From positions 62,001 to 126,000 of the forward strand of contig JBAOKB010000154.1 in NCBI GenBank assembly GCA_037044905.1: a stretch of 64,000 nucleotides of DNA. The letters are read 5' to 3'. The DNA comes from Hortaea werneckii (lineage: Eukaryota > Ascomycota > Dothideomycetes > Mycosphaerellales > Teratosphaeriaceae). The notes under the pieces were generated by a model. It saw only the letters and a list, made by a program, of their open reading frames with translations. It was not told the DNA's origin and made no database searches. Shown piece after piece: positions 1 through 10,848 of the stretch. Position numbers and translations under genes: made by a program. Within the stretch, counting starts at the first letter, position 1, and the number at the start of each line of letters is the position of its first letter.

Positions 1-595
1 GGATAGTTGTGGTCGCTGGCATCTCGTGTGATTTCGGAAACATGCTGCCCTTGTCGGCTGTCCTTTCGTCGAGTCTATGGGACATCCATGACGACCGTGT
101 GCTGCAACGATCCGCATTTCGTTGCCATTAAGCAACAGCTTAATTGATCATTCGAGGCTCATCATACCAACTGGTGAATATGTTCACTGCATGTCAGTGT
201 GTGTCCAGCACCTGGGTGGTGGCCCCGTTGCTTTGCTTTTCTTTCTTTCTTTTTTTTTTTTCTTTTCTGTCAGTCACACTTTTATACCAGCCGTGTCATT
301 ATTTTTGGAACCAGGTAGGGGTAGGATAGGGAAGGGTGTGCCACCATCTCACATGTGGCGTGCATGAGGCGAAGTGTGAGAGAAGGAATGGCGCTGTTGC
401 TCGGATGGGGAAGGTGAAACAGTTCCCCTCGCGACCGGCGACATCATCCTCCCCCTCCATCTGCCGCCCGCTTCAGACGCGCGCGTGAGCTGTGCCTTTC
501 AGGAGTCGCGTTCCTAATCCTCTTCTCCTACCTATTAACTACTATTTACATATATCCACGCGCCCACCACCGCGCCACTCCCAGTTTCGCCCATC
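1..595. other. Intergenic / promoter of LYAR-like gene
   Basis: No supported gene. Short frames here resemble no family I know. The stretch holds a pyrimidine tract with a T12 run near 250-261 and a C/T-rich leader just before the ATG at 596, as is common upstream of fungal genes. Any gene ending left of the window is not visible. Confidence 0.6.
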
Positions 596-2409
596 ATGGT
601 CTCCTTCTCCTGTGAGGTGTGTATCTCTTCTTCTTTCACGTCCCCAGCTTTGCAATGCTACGAGTTTTTTTTTTTTTTTTTTTTAAAAAAAAGATATATC
701 TTTATTGACAAATGCGATCGCAACAACAGGGCTGCGGCGACGTCTTGACCAAAAAGGTACGTCTTCTGCGCTACCATGCGCATACTCACAGCAATGCGCG
801 CAAAGATAGAGACTCACATCGCGACACAGAAACTCGACAGCCATCGCAATCAATGCTACGGCGCATCGTTTACCTGCCTCGACTGCCAGACCAACTTCGG
901 CTACGATACTTCCTATCGCGCCCATACCTCCTGCATCACTGAAGCGCAAAAGTTCAAGTACGACCGCGAGACCAACCAGAAGAAGAGGAAGAGTGGAATG
1001 CCTGGTGCCTTCCCTGATCAGCACGCCCAAGCGATGGTGCCCCGGAACCCTTACGTCGAGGAAGTGCCTGAGGGTGCAGACGATAGCCAAGCCGTCGCAG
1101 TAGTGGATGTTCCGCCCAGAGCGCCGACTCCGCCACCCGCGCCGGAAGCACTGCCGGAGAATGTCAATGTCTTTGACTTCTTGGTGAGCGAGGAGACGCC
1201 AAAGGGCAGCAGGAAGCAAGTCGAGGCACCGAATGGCGCACGCATGATCGAAGAGCAAAGACACTACGCCAATGGCGACAGCCGATATGCACAATACTCC
1301 AGCGGCGACGGCAGCCAGTACTCGCAGTACGGCTTCTCCTACGGTCACACACCAGTACAGCCGGGCTTTCAGCGGTACGACAGCTGGAACAACATGACCG
1401 ACTCGCAAGCCTCGCAAGGTGCGCTGATGCCTCCGCCGCCTCCGTACGTCACACCGGGTCCGGGATCACGACGAGAACAAAAGAAAGAAGCCACAAGGGG
1501 GAGAAGAGCGAGAAGAAGCGTAAGCGGGGTCATGTCGAAGACTTGGACTTGTCATCTTCCTCCAAACGACCAGCTTCGCGCGGAGACGATTCGATGACGG
1601 ATGCGCCTGCGACCCACGGCTCGGGAGGGCGAGTCCTTCACTCCGGACTAACAGGCGGACTAAGCAAACTGGTCACCGATCCGGAATTCTACGACGACCG
1701 CATCGACGCGGGCCCGACGCCCATCAGCCCTCTGAAGCGAACGAAACGGGAGAAAGAGAAAGACCGCGACAGCAACAAGGACGACCGGAGGAAATCCAGC
1801 TACACATCCTACAGCACCGCGACCACGACCAAATCCAGCAAACACCCAGAGTACCGAGAAGACAAACACGCCCGTCGACGCTCCCGCAGCAAAGACCGCA
1901 GCGAGCGCGACCGCGAAAGCCTGACCATCACCAAACCCAGCAAGCCCAGCACCCGGCACGCGCGCTCGCCCAGCTCATCGCCCGAACCGCACCAGCACCA
2001 CCGCTCCTCCCGAACCCACGGCAGCAGCATCCGACACCGCGACGACCACCACCACCACCGCCGCCCCGGATCCGTCCAACCCTCCAGCAGCAACCAACTC
2101 GTCCGGCCCACCAGTTCCACCAGCGGCAGCGCCGCGGCCGGGAACACCAAAGCCGCGCTCTTCCTGAGCTTCATCACCAAGGGTCCCGAGAGCGAGAGGG
2201 GGTGTAGCGTCAATAAGGCGCTGAAGCGGTATCATCGGGAGCAGACGTCGCAGCAGTTGCGCATCACCGGAGGAGGATCGGGCGTAGGCGGTAATGGTAA
2301 TGGTGGGGGTGATGAGGATGCTGGGGAATTGATGGATGATAAGGAGCTGTGGAAGAGTTTGCGCGTGAGGAGGAATGAGCGGGGGGAGGTGGTGTTGTTT
2401 GCTGGGTAA
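596..2409 (+). CDS. LYAR-type C2HC zinc-finger nucleolar protein
   Basis: Likely a nucleolar, nucleic-acid-binding protein of the LYAR family (ribosome biogenesis and growth regulation in other eukaryotes). Exons: 596-616, 730-756 and 830 onward; the two upstream exons are only 21 and 27 nt. Spliced, they give an N-terminus with CEGCGDVLTKKKLDSHRNQC, the LYAR C2HC finger, followed by a second motif with FTCLDCQTNF and a downstream His/Cys pair. The middle is Pro/Tyr-rich. The C-terminal half is Lys/Arg/Ser-rich with KSEKKRKRG and ends in a conserved-looking helix (TKAALFLSFITKG). The frame breaks at a G5 run (1497-1501): one G is missing. A short intron there (GTACGT at 1444) does not fit the phase. 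Repaired length is about 542 aa. It converges on ARPC1. Confidence 0.85.
665..692. repeat. T20A8 homopolymer junction
   Basis: Twenty T followed directly by eight A, inside intron 1 (617-729) of the LYAR-like gene. A similar T/A junction lies at 12953-12977. Run lengths are likely approximate given the indels elsewhere in this window. Confidence 0.9.
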
Positions 2410-2823
2410 ATCGTTTCCTTCTTCTTTTTCCACCTTGCTTATTTTAATTTTTGGTTTCGAAAAGTTAAAGGGGGGATTTAAGTGCTGAGGGATGATGGGG
2501 TTTTGCAACGCCCTGGTGGGGGGGTGGAGCCGCATCGGGGGTTTGATTTGAGGGCTGCTGTGCAGCTAACAATCGCCTTGGTGTCTAGAGAGGATTTGAA
2601 TACGCTATGATCTGGGTTTTATGTAATGTCTGATTACTTTTGAACGGTATACATGGCTCTCTCCTTTTCTACATCTCGCCGCTTGGTTCAGAAAAGTATT
2701 TCCCCAGTGTTTCAGGAGAAATTTACTGTGCATCCATCATCTATGACAAGAACTTCAGCCCTGAGCTGGTTGTCCTGAATCCATGACTTTTCTTCCCCAT
2801 CGGATGACATCCATTCGAGTTCC
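2410..2823. other. Convergent 3' intergenic region
   Basis: Between the 3' ends of the LYAR-like gene (+) and ARPC1 (-). It contains T-rich and A-rich patches suitable for 3' end formation on both strands. I see no gene. Confidence 0.6.
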
Positions 2824-3940
2824 TTATAAACTCCAAACAACCACCCTGCCATCAACACCGCTGGTGCTGATCTTACTCACGTTCCCACCCGCCTCCTGGT
2901 ACGAACGGACAGTATTGATCGAGTTCTGATGCACCGTCTTCAACTTGGTATCATCCACAACCCCACTGCGACCCTTGAGATCCATACTTCGAAACATGTT
3001 CAGGGCGCTCTGCTCTCCACCACCCTCCCCACCCGTCTTCCCACTCAGGGAGTCCTTCTCCAACGCCTCCGTCAACTTCCACCCATTCTGGTCACCCGCA
3101 AAACGATATACCCCACAATCGTAACCCGCCGCGACCAGCTCCGCCTCCGACGTCCACAGCACCGAAGTAAAAGGCAACAGCTGGGTAGTCACGCTGACAA
3201 TCGCGCTCGGCGGCTGTTCCGGCGCCGAGGGGTAAACGACCGTGACGGAGCTGTCATGCGCCACGAACGCCAACGCGTTGCCGGAGGGCGAGAACGCCAC
3301 ATCGTGCACCCATCCCGCGGTGGGGTTCAGGAACTCGCCACAAACAGTGTTGAAGGGAAGTCGCTCCCCCCAGGCGCTGGGCTCGGGACGCTCATCCACA
3401 CCCTTGATGAAGGCGCTCAGAACCCGCGCATGCCCGTCTGCGGACCCCGCCGCCAGCAGCACGGAATTCGGATGCCAGGCGACGCTCGTGACGGTCGACC
3501 GCAAGGGCTTCTTCAGGTGCTTCGACACCCACCAGTCGTTCTCCTCCTCGAAATAGCACGTCGCGATGATGCGGGCGCCGGACCCCACGGCGAATTTCTG
3601 CTCGTTGGGACTCCAGCGCACGGAGGTCGCGGCGCGGTTGATCCGCAGCAGTACCAGCGTCGGTTTCCAGCCGCCTGTTACCCGAGGGCTCCCAGACGTA
3701 GGCGTTGCGGTCTTGCGAGCAGGTCACGATGCGGCCGGAGTTCGGGGCGATGTCCACGCCCGTGATGGTCTTGTCGTGGCCGCGGAGCTCGTCGGCGAGT
3801 TGGAAGCGGTTGCTGCTGTTGCGGCTGTAGAGCTCGACGTTCGTGTCGCGGCATACGGCCAGCGTGCTCCGGTCTGAGGAGAAGGAGTGGTCCGGGATCG
3901 GGGCGTGGAAGAGGTGGTGGGTTTCTGGGGCGCCGGACAT
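2824..3940 (-). CDS. ARC40: Arp2/3 complex subunit 1 (ARPC1, WD40)
   Basis: WD-repeat subunit of the Arp2/3 complex, which nucleates branched actin at endocytic patches. The start at 3940 gives MSGAPETHHLFHAPIPDHSF, which matches the ARPC1 N-terminus. Conserved blocks follow: IVTCSQDRNAYVWEPS, KPTLVLLRINRAATSVRWSP, YFEEENDWWVSKHLKKPLRS and ALNMFRSMDLKG. It ends in GVDGRVVVWSL and TAA. One extra base in the CCC run at 3681-3683 (GGG on the coding strand) shifts the frame between repeats 2 and 3; without it the sequence reads WEPSVTGGWKPTL. Repaired length is about 371 aa, normal for the family, with no intron. It shares a 389-bp divergent promoter with the snRNP gene at 4330. Confidence 0.93.
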
Positions 3941-4329
3941 GGTTGCGACGTTGTTTCGGAGGATGAGTGGAGATGATGTAGGGGCGGCAGGAGGGGTGGT
4001 GTCTCTACTGCCGTGGGAGGTGGAGGTGGAGGTGGTGGAGGTTTGGATGTGGTGCAGCGGAGGAAGTGTACTGCAGGTTGGAGATTGGAGAGGGGTACGT
4101 TGATGTGGAGGCCTGCGTCGGCGGACGGTCTAAGGCGGAGGGGTGACGCAGTGCCAAGACCCAGGACACGAGTCAAGCGAGCTGAATTGCTGTAGTCGCA
4201 TTGAGTCGCGCCCAAATGCTCTTCCTACACAACCTTGCCTACCGTCCAGCTTCTATCCTTCGCCTCCCCACCAACTTTGTCTCCCCGTCCCCTCTGAGTC
4301 AAGCACATCCTCCGTCCGCCTCCTCAACC
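3941..4329. promoter_or_regulatory. Shared divergent promoter, ARPC1 / U2B''-like
   Basis: A 389-bp region separates the two start codons. It is GT-rich on the ARPC1 side and has a CT-rich leader just before 4330. No discrete factor site is identifiable by eye. Confidence 0.5.
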
Positions 4330-4931
4330 ATGGCCACCGCCGCCATCCCACCCAACCAATCCCTCTACCTCCAAAACCTCCCGGAAAAACATCCCAAACC
4401 CTCCCTCCGACGCGAACTCTACGCCCTCTTCTCCACCTATGGCGCGATCCTCGACATCACCGCGCTCAAGACCCCGCAGATGCGCGGCCAAGCACACATC
4501 CTCTTCCGCGACGTCGCGAGCGCCAACCTCGCCATGCGGGAAGCGCAAGGCTTCGAGCTAGGCGGCCGACCGATCCGGATCAGTTTTTCACGGAACCGGA
4601 GCCAGACGTTGGCGAAGATGACGGGGGTTCCGATTGTTGAGGGACAGCAGAATGGGACGCAGCAAGCGGCAGGCGCACAACAAACGACGACGACGTCGGC
4701 GCTGCCGCCTCCTCCAGGTCAGCCAGCTGCACCTGGCACCAGTGGTGCTCCTGCTGGAGTCCCGCAGGGTACGGGCTTGCCTCCTCCGCCTGGTCTGCAG
4801 CCCCAGCAGGGTCAGAATGCGGGACAGTCGGGTCCCAGTCCGTCGGGGACAAGCGGCCGCGGGAGGAGGACGATGAGGGCGAGAGTGAGGGCGAGGAGGA
4901 CGAGATGGAGATGAGTGAGGATGAGGATTGA
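4330..4931 (+). CDS. U2 snRNP B''-like protein, single RRM
   Basis: Spliceosomal RNA-binding protein of the U1A/U2B'' family. The start is MATAAIPPNQ at 4330; an in-frame ATG at 4201 lies in the leader and is unlikely. The RRM covers roughly residues 10-85, with RNP2-like LYLQNL and RNP1-like MRGQAHILF, then RPIRISFSRNRSQT. A Gln/Pro/Gly-rich linker follows. Only one RRM is present, as in yeast Msl1, whereas animal U1A/U2B'' have two. One G is missing in the G4 run at 4845-4848. Read through, the frame gives DKRPREEDDEGESEGEEDE and an acidic end (SEDED, TGA at 4929-4931), while the unrepaired frame gives an implausible Arg-rich tail. Repaired length is about 200 aa. Confidence 0.82.
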
Positions 4932-6106
4932 GAAGTGGTTATGTTGGATTTGGGTCGCATAGGAAAGGAGAAAATTGCTAAAGGGAGAGGTTTTGAAGGA
5001 ATCCGATGCAATTTCCAAAGTGGAATGGGTGTTTGAACGGCAATATTTGTGAGGGAGGCATGTTTGATTCCCACGGTCGTGCATTCTACCGTGGCTGCGT
5101 GGCATTCAAGGGAAATGGCTCTCGGGGTCGGAAGTGAGCTCGGGAGAGTTGGGAGGGATGCTTGATTGCATTTAGCGAGGCGTTTATAACCGGCGTTTTT
5201 GGGAATGTAAGCAGCCAGAAATATTGCTGGCTGAGCCTTTCAGCCTCACAATAAGCAGGAAGAAGGCATGGACTTTTTGCAATAATGCAGTCCTTTAACA
5301 TTTGGGGCAAAGTGGTGGCGATGAATCACATGCATGGATGGATAAGAAATGACAACTTTAAAAGGAAACTACTCTACAAGGACAGAATCATTCCATCGAG
5401 CACTCAAGAGATCAAAGGCCACAACCTGATACAGCTCGTCGGGATGCCAGTACATTTTCACGTGTAATGAGGCCTTGGCATCCAAGTTCTCTCCCGGCCG
5501 AGACACTGGACAGCTTCGGTCGAGACCATGTGCAGCTGCGTCGAAAGCTGCAGGCAAGCCGGGACCCTGGACGACAACTTTCGGTCACGCTGCACGTCTC
5601 CTGCGCATCTTGAGGCCACGGCTTTTCACATGCGTAGCAAATGTCGATCAAGGAAGGTGCCGCATTGCAGGGACTCACCAACCTCTCTGAACCGCGATTA
5701 TCGCCCGGATACCTTTCATGATGCCGCATGTTCGCAGATCTAAACGAATATTGAGCATCGCCATATGCCATTCACTTGCACTTGCGTCGCACCCAGTGAC
5801 CGCAGTTCGGATGCTCCAGCCACGCACCTTCCTCCTTTGCCACCCAAGTTTCAGTGAGACCCACCTCACCTCGCCGCCATTCAATCCTAAAACATTCACA
5901 TGCTTTCCCAAGAGAAGCCGTGTTGTTGACCGATTCCCAGATAAGAATCTTGGAGTTCCGCCTGCAGTGTTAGAAGTTCAATCTTTGACACCTCCTCTCA
6001 ATTCTCCACCCCCTAGACCATTCTTCTTCACAATCGTTCTTCGTTCTTCGTCATCGTCTTCAGATAAATACTCGAACCACCTCCATACCCTCGAAAAGTC
6101 TACAGG
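4932..6106. other. Intergenic, no gene recognised
   Basis: About 1.2 kb upstream of the secreted-protein gene. Short frames on both strands match nothing known and show no splice-supported structure. A TATA-like GATAAATA lies at 6063-6070, followed by a C/T-rich leader. Confidence 0.5.
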
Positions 6107-7220
6107 ATGAAGCTTCTTCCTGTCGTGGCCGCCGTGGCCTTTGTCGCCACCCATGCTTTCTCGGCTACCATCACTCCTCTCTACCACCACTTCCTCTTCC
6201 ACCGCTATCTACACGGCCCTTACCCCGGCGGATCAAACCATGTTCTCCAGCCTCTCCTCCAGCACTACCTCTAAACGTGACAACCTTGCCATGTCCTGCT
6301 TTGGCAAGGGCAGCGGCAAGCCCGCCGACAAATCCGCCTTGGACGACATCGTCCGCAACCGCTTCTGCGAGACGGCCGCGAAGAATTCCATCGATCCTAA
6401 CTTCCTCTTCGCTGAGAAGTATGCCGTCGACGGGGGCGTGGTTTGGATGCAGATGACCAATACCGATCGCGATCAGTCCTGGAGCTTTACCTACCAGGAA
6501 TGCGTGAATAGTAAGTGTTTCTTCTGCCTGTCCCGAAAAAAAAAAAAAAAAAATCTTCTTATGGATGCTTTTCTAACCATTTCCCTCAGACATGCTGGCT
6601 CCCGTCGACTTCTGCAACCCGGAGACCGACCAGAAGCAAGGCGGCGTCGCCTACGACGCCGTCATGCACCACGGCTACACCGTCGACGTCAACTGGTCCG
6701 GCAACAGCGACAACATCCCAAGCCCGACCGACTTCCCTACAATCTCCATCAGCACCAAAGCCGACGCCGCAAAGCTGAAAGCCCGCTCGACCAGGACCCC
6801 GCCGCTCCTCCCATCGGCACCAACACCACGGACCGCCGCATCACAACCAAGCTGGAATGCTTCGCCGGCACCGGCCAGAGCCCCACCGACACCAAAGAAG
6901 CCTTCGCCATCAACTCCCTCCTACAAGACCACTTCTGCGCTTCAGCCCAAGGCCATTCCATCCCCGACGGCGCGCAACTCAACACTTTCTACCCGGCCGT
7001 CGTGACGGACGTGCAGGCCCCCCGCGTCTACTTCGCCATCAGGAACGAGGGACGGCTGGAGGGTTTGCACGTCGATCCTAATGCGTGTCCGAAGGCTTTC
7101 GAGGAGATTCTGCAGAAGTGTTGGTTTGGACGGGTGGGGAGTCTGGGGGTGAAGTCGTGCAGGAGGTTGAGGGTGGGGGGAATGTTGCGGTTTGTTGTTC
7201 GGGAGTGGGTTTATGTTTAG
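6107..7220 (+). CDS. Secreted protein, tandem four-cysteine modules
   Basis: Predicted extracellular protein with two copies of a cysteine module. The start at 6107 gives MKLLPVVAAVAFVATHAFSA, a classic signal peptide. Intron 6511-6589 (GTAAGT...CAG) holds an A-tract. Module 1 starts CFGKGSGKP with spacing C-x22-C-x44-C-x10-C, then KQGG and a Tyr-Val end. Module 2 starts CFAGTGQSP with C-x25-C-x49-C-x10-C, then a GG-containing end. This resembles an unnamed family of small secreted proteins common in filamentous fungi, here duplicated. Two breaks: an extra base near 6171-6181 just after the signal peptide, and a missing C in CCC 6782-6784 (repaired: KLKAPLDQDPAAPP). Repaired length is about 344 aa. 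Function unknown. Confidence 0.72.
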
Positions 7221-8281
7221 GGCGGGAGGGAGTACCTCGACAGGGGAAGACTTTGTGGTAATGATGTGCCTTACTTTTTCCCCAGCGATGGCATTTGTGG
7301 GGTTAGTGAGCAGAGAGACGGATGGCTTGCTTGCCCGCTTGTTGAAGTTTTCTAGTGCCGACCATGTCTGACTCGATGAGCGGAATATGTTTGGCTGGTT
7401 GGAGGTACACCAAGATGGCTTCTCAAAACGCGGATGTACCTTGTGTGAAGGGAAGGTAGGCAGATCTAAATTTACCTGCCAGCAAGACGCTTAGAGCCTA
7501 CACGATAAGCGTTTTCTGTGATCCTTTCCACTCTTCCATGTCAACAGCTCGACACAGGACCCGAAAGCAGGTCGCAAGAGAGCTGTGCAGCAACAGATCC
7601 TGGATCCTTTGTCAGTGTCGTCTGCTTTCAGGTGGAAATATGCGCATGGCGTCGTACGTAAGGGTTTCAGTCGCTCTTCTGGGCGATCTAACCTAGACGA
7701 ATCGTAAACGCCCGGCAGGAACGGTCTGTGAAGGTGGGTAGAGATGTTCCCCCCTTGAAGAAAGGTGGAAATGTACTTCCCTTTCTCTTGCTGCCATTTG
7801 CCCTGTGGTCCAAAGTTGAAAAAACGAAAGTACAAAAGGTAGCAAGGAGAAAAGAAGAACGAAGAAGAAGAAGAAGAAGAAGCCAAGAAGAAGAAGAAGA
7901 AGAAGAAGAAGAAGAAGAAGAAGAAGAAGAAGAAGAAGAAGAAGAAGAAGAAGAAGAAGAAGAAGAAGAAGAAGAAGAAGAAGAAGAAGAAGAAGAAGAA
8001 GAAGAAGAAGAAGAAGAAGAAGAAGAAGAAGAAGAAGAAGAAGAAGAAGAAGAAGAAGAAGAAGAAGAAGAAGAAGAAAGATGTGAAAGGTCAAAGTGAA
8101 AGTCATCACATATCTATACTCCAACCTTACCCTGACCCCTCGGAGAGGAAGCGTTCGACAGTGCGGCATCATCATTGGCATCCAATCATCCATCAGCCTC
8201 CCTTTACTTCACTCTTCAAGCGCAAAGCAACGTAGGTAACCCCCTTTCCCCGATCACCTTCACCCTGCGAATCCAAATTTC
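7221..8281. other. Convergent intergenic region with GAA repeat
   Basis: Lies between the 3' ends of the secreted-protein gene (+) and eIF2B-gamma (-). It is dominated by the trinucleotide repeat listed separately. I see no gene; frames through the repeat encode only poly-Glu or poly-Leu. Confidence 0.7.
7861..8078 (+). repeat. (GAA/AAG)n microsatellite, about 72 units
   Basis: About seven units at 7861-7882, a CC interruption, then about 65 uninterrupted AAG units from 7885 to 8078. Purines lie entirely on the + strand. The repeat sits between two convergent 3' ends, about 200 bp from the eIF2B-gamma stop codon. Pure GAA/TTC tracts of this length are known to adopt triplex (H-DNA) structures. 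The true unit number may differ, because single-base indels are frequent in this assembly. Confidence 0.97.
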
Positions 8282-10130
8282 TTATATCTCCATCTCACTC
8301 CCCTCGCCCCCATCCTCCCCCTCCTCCTCATCATCCTCCTCACTCAGATCCTCCGTATCAAACGCCATAAGCTTCTCGCCCTTCGCCTCCGTGCCAGCCT
8401 CCAACAACAAAATTCGGCGCAACCTCACAATCCGTCAACCGCGTCTTCCCATCCTCCGCACCATCCGCCTCCCCACTTTTCCTCTTCCCCCCACCCTTCC
8501 CACCCTTCTTCTCTCCCGCCACCACATCCCTGCTGCTGCTGCTGCTGGTCCCTCCCCCCAGCACCTCCACCTCCACCGCCACTCATCCCCTCCACCCTCG
8601 CCCGCCGTCCAACTACACACCCACTCATCACCACCCCATCCCCGACCACACACCCCTCCATCAACACGCACCGCGTCAGCCGCACCATACTGCCCACCTC
8701 GCAATTCGCGCCCACCACCGTCTCCCGGAAATTGCAGCGGCCGCCGACCCGGACGTTCTCCGCGATCAGGCAGTCCTCGGCGGAAATGCGGGACTGCGCG
8801 CCGAGGGAGGCGGTGGGGTGGATTTTGTGGTCGGGGCGAAGGGGTGGGGGGGGTGTCTGGCGCGGAGGGGGCGGTTAGGGGTTGTTGGCGCGCGAGGTAG
8901 AGGGATAGGGCGAGGAGATGGGGAGTCGTGTCGCAGCGCCGGATGAGGGGTTGGGTGGTTGGGTGCGGGGTGGGTGAGGTCGGGGTTGGGTGGATGTAGG
9001 CGAGGATGGGGGGGATGGAGGGCTGAGAGGAGGGGGAATGTTGGGGTTGGGTGGGGGAAGGGCGGACCCGGGTCGCGAAGGAAGGAGGTTGTGGAGTGGA
9101 TGAGGACGGTGGGGCGGTGGATTTGGTGCTGGAGAGGGTGACGGCATCGATTTCGTCTTCCTCTTCGTCGTCGTCCATTTCGTCGTTGGAGGGTTGGTGC
9201 GGAGCGAGGACTTCGTCCAGGCCGAGCTTGGGGATCAGACTCTCCTGCCATCGGGACTTGGCCCACCAGCCCAGCACGTCCTCGGAAATGCTGTCGAAGC
9301 GCTCGTTCTTCGCTGCGAAGTCCATGATCCATTTCGGGAAGATGTAGACGTGGCGTCGCGGTATTTCATCCGCATCTTGACTTTGCCGAATCGCTCGATC
9401 AGTCGCTGTCGAACGCGAGAACGCCTTTGTCTTCCTCGAGCTTGTCGTTCAGCGTGTCGGTCGGCATACACATGACGACTTCCTCGACATTCTCCCTCAC
9501 GCTGCCCGCCGGAGCCGGCACAGTGGGAGCATCTACAGCAACAGTGGCCAAGAAATCCGTCTCGTCCTTCTTCGTGCTAATCCCCTCCAGCCCCTGGGTG
9601 GGATAGAACACGCCCATCCCACCTTTCTCTCTTCTCGCCCCACCACTCCCACCCTTCTTCTTCCCCTCCACATTCATCGTCGGCGGATTCAAAGTCTGCC
9701 ACTGCTGCACCATCACGCTCCCATCAAGCTCGGAGATCAAATCGCACGGCAACACGACAAAATCCCCCTTGACCAACTTCTGCACCTCCGGCAGCCGCAA
9801 CAGCTCCCCCGTGCCCGTGGTCTGGGTGAGATCGGCGGGGGCCACGACATCGGCGCGCTCGCGAGACTTCAGCCCGACCGTGAGCGCCGGGTGCGTCTTG
9901 AGCGCATGCTCGATCGGATCCCGCGATTCTGGTGGCGTGATGAGCGTGATGTCCGAGATGCCCATGCGGTGGCACCAGTCCAGGGGGTACCAGACCATGG
10001 GCCGGTTGGCGATAGGGACCAGGGCCTTAGGGAAGTCGCGCGGGGTCGAGGTGAAGGTGTTGAGGGAGACGCCGGGTCCGCATAGGATGAGGGCTTGGAG
10101 GCCCGGGGAGGGCAGGGTGGCGTGAGGCAT
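8282..10130 (-). CDS. GCD1: eIF2B gamma subunit (GCD1)
   Basis: Gamma subunit of eIF2B, the guanine nucleotide exchange factor for eIF2 and target of general amino-acid control. The N-terminal pyrophosphorylase-like domain has LQALILCGPG, DFPKALVPIANRPM and VVLPCDLISELDGS. The middle has KMRMKYRDA..VYIFPKWIMDF. A C-terminal left-handed beta-helix follows (KIHPTASLGAQSRIS, NVRVGGRCNFRETVVGANCE), then an acidic tail ending SEMEI with TAA at 8282-8284. Five one-base breaks: missing bases near 9402 and 9352-9353; extra bases in the G8 run 8846-8853 (+ strand), near 8579-8580, and at 8401-8402. Repaired length is about 615 aa, divisible by three. A run of five Ser codons lies near 8533-8548. Shares its promoter region with the Pex22-like gene. 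Confidence 0.9.
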
Positions 10131-10848
10131 TTTTCTTTCGTTCTTTTCCTTTTGCCGTTGGCCTTACGGAGATGGTGAGCAAAGAGTCCAGAGACAAAGG
10201 CAGTCAAGTGCGGGCCACGAATCAAGGCAGATCAGCCAGAGTGATGTGATGCCGGGTTGCGCTCCTTCCGGATATGGATTCAATTCAGCCCTTCCAAGGT
10301 TGGGGGTAGTGTCCTTCTCAGGCAGGGTTTGCAATCTTTTCCTCCCTCTGCCCGTCGCGCCCGGATTCCAGCGAGCGACTTGATTGACGTTTGGCTTGGA
10401 CTTGATTGAGTAGCCAGTTCCGGCAATAGAGACGATTGGCTGCTACAGAGGAGGTGTTCGGTGAATAATGATTCGATGACTGATTCATCAATCAATCAAA
10501 AACTTGAAGATTGCTCGGAATGAATCAAGCGCCACAGGCCAAACGGCCACTAGCCACATGCACCCACCCACCTTTTCCTCCTTCCCCAGCCTCCCGGAGT
10601 CCAACAGTCCAACAGTCCAGGGTCTCCCCAGCTCCCAGAGCTCCAGCCACACCGCCTCGGCAATCCGTCCTGCCTGCTTGACAACACAACAACCGCTTAC
10701 ATACATACTACATAGTACATCCGCTGCCAACAACAACAACCTGCCAACAACAACCGCCCCCTCTCGACGCCTGCCCGCGCGCCGGTGACGGTTGAGACCA
10801 CCACGACCACCCATCAATGTGACACCCCGCGACACGACTCCCGCAATC
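10131..10848. promoter_or_regulatory. Divergent promoter, GCD1 / Pex22-like
   Basis: A 718-bp region between opposing start codons. The right half is C/A-rich with CAACAA repeats (10727-10753) typical of an unstructured 5' leader. A short tandem CCAACAGT occurs near 10601-10616. No gene. Confidence 0.5.

Noticed and set aside
1444..1497. Short intron (GTACGT...AAG) instead of a frameshift in the LYAR-like gene
   Set aside because: The GTACGT donor gives the wrong phase with the AG at 1496-1497, and the alternative GT at 1448 is a poor donor. One missing G in the G5 run explains the break better.
7728..8193. Poly-glutamate (+) and poly-leucine (-) open frames
   Set aside because: They are translations of the GAA repeat with short unrelated ends; no splice or start context supports them.
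8175..8900. 241-codon + strand frame over the 3' half of eIF2B-gamma
   Set aside because: Pro/Ser-rich low-complexity shadow of the opposite gene, with no domain.
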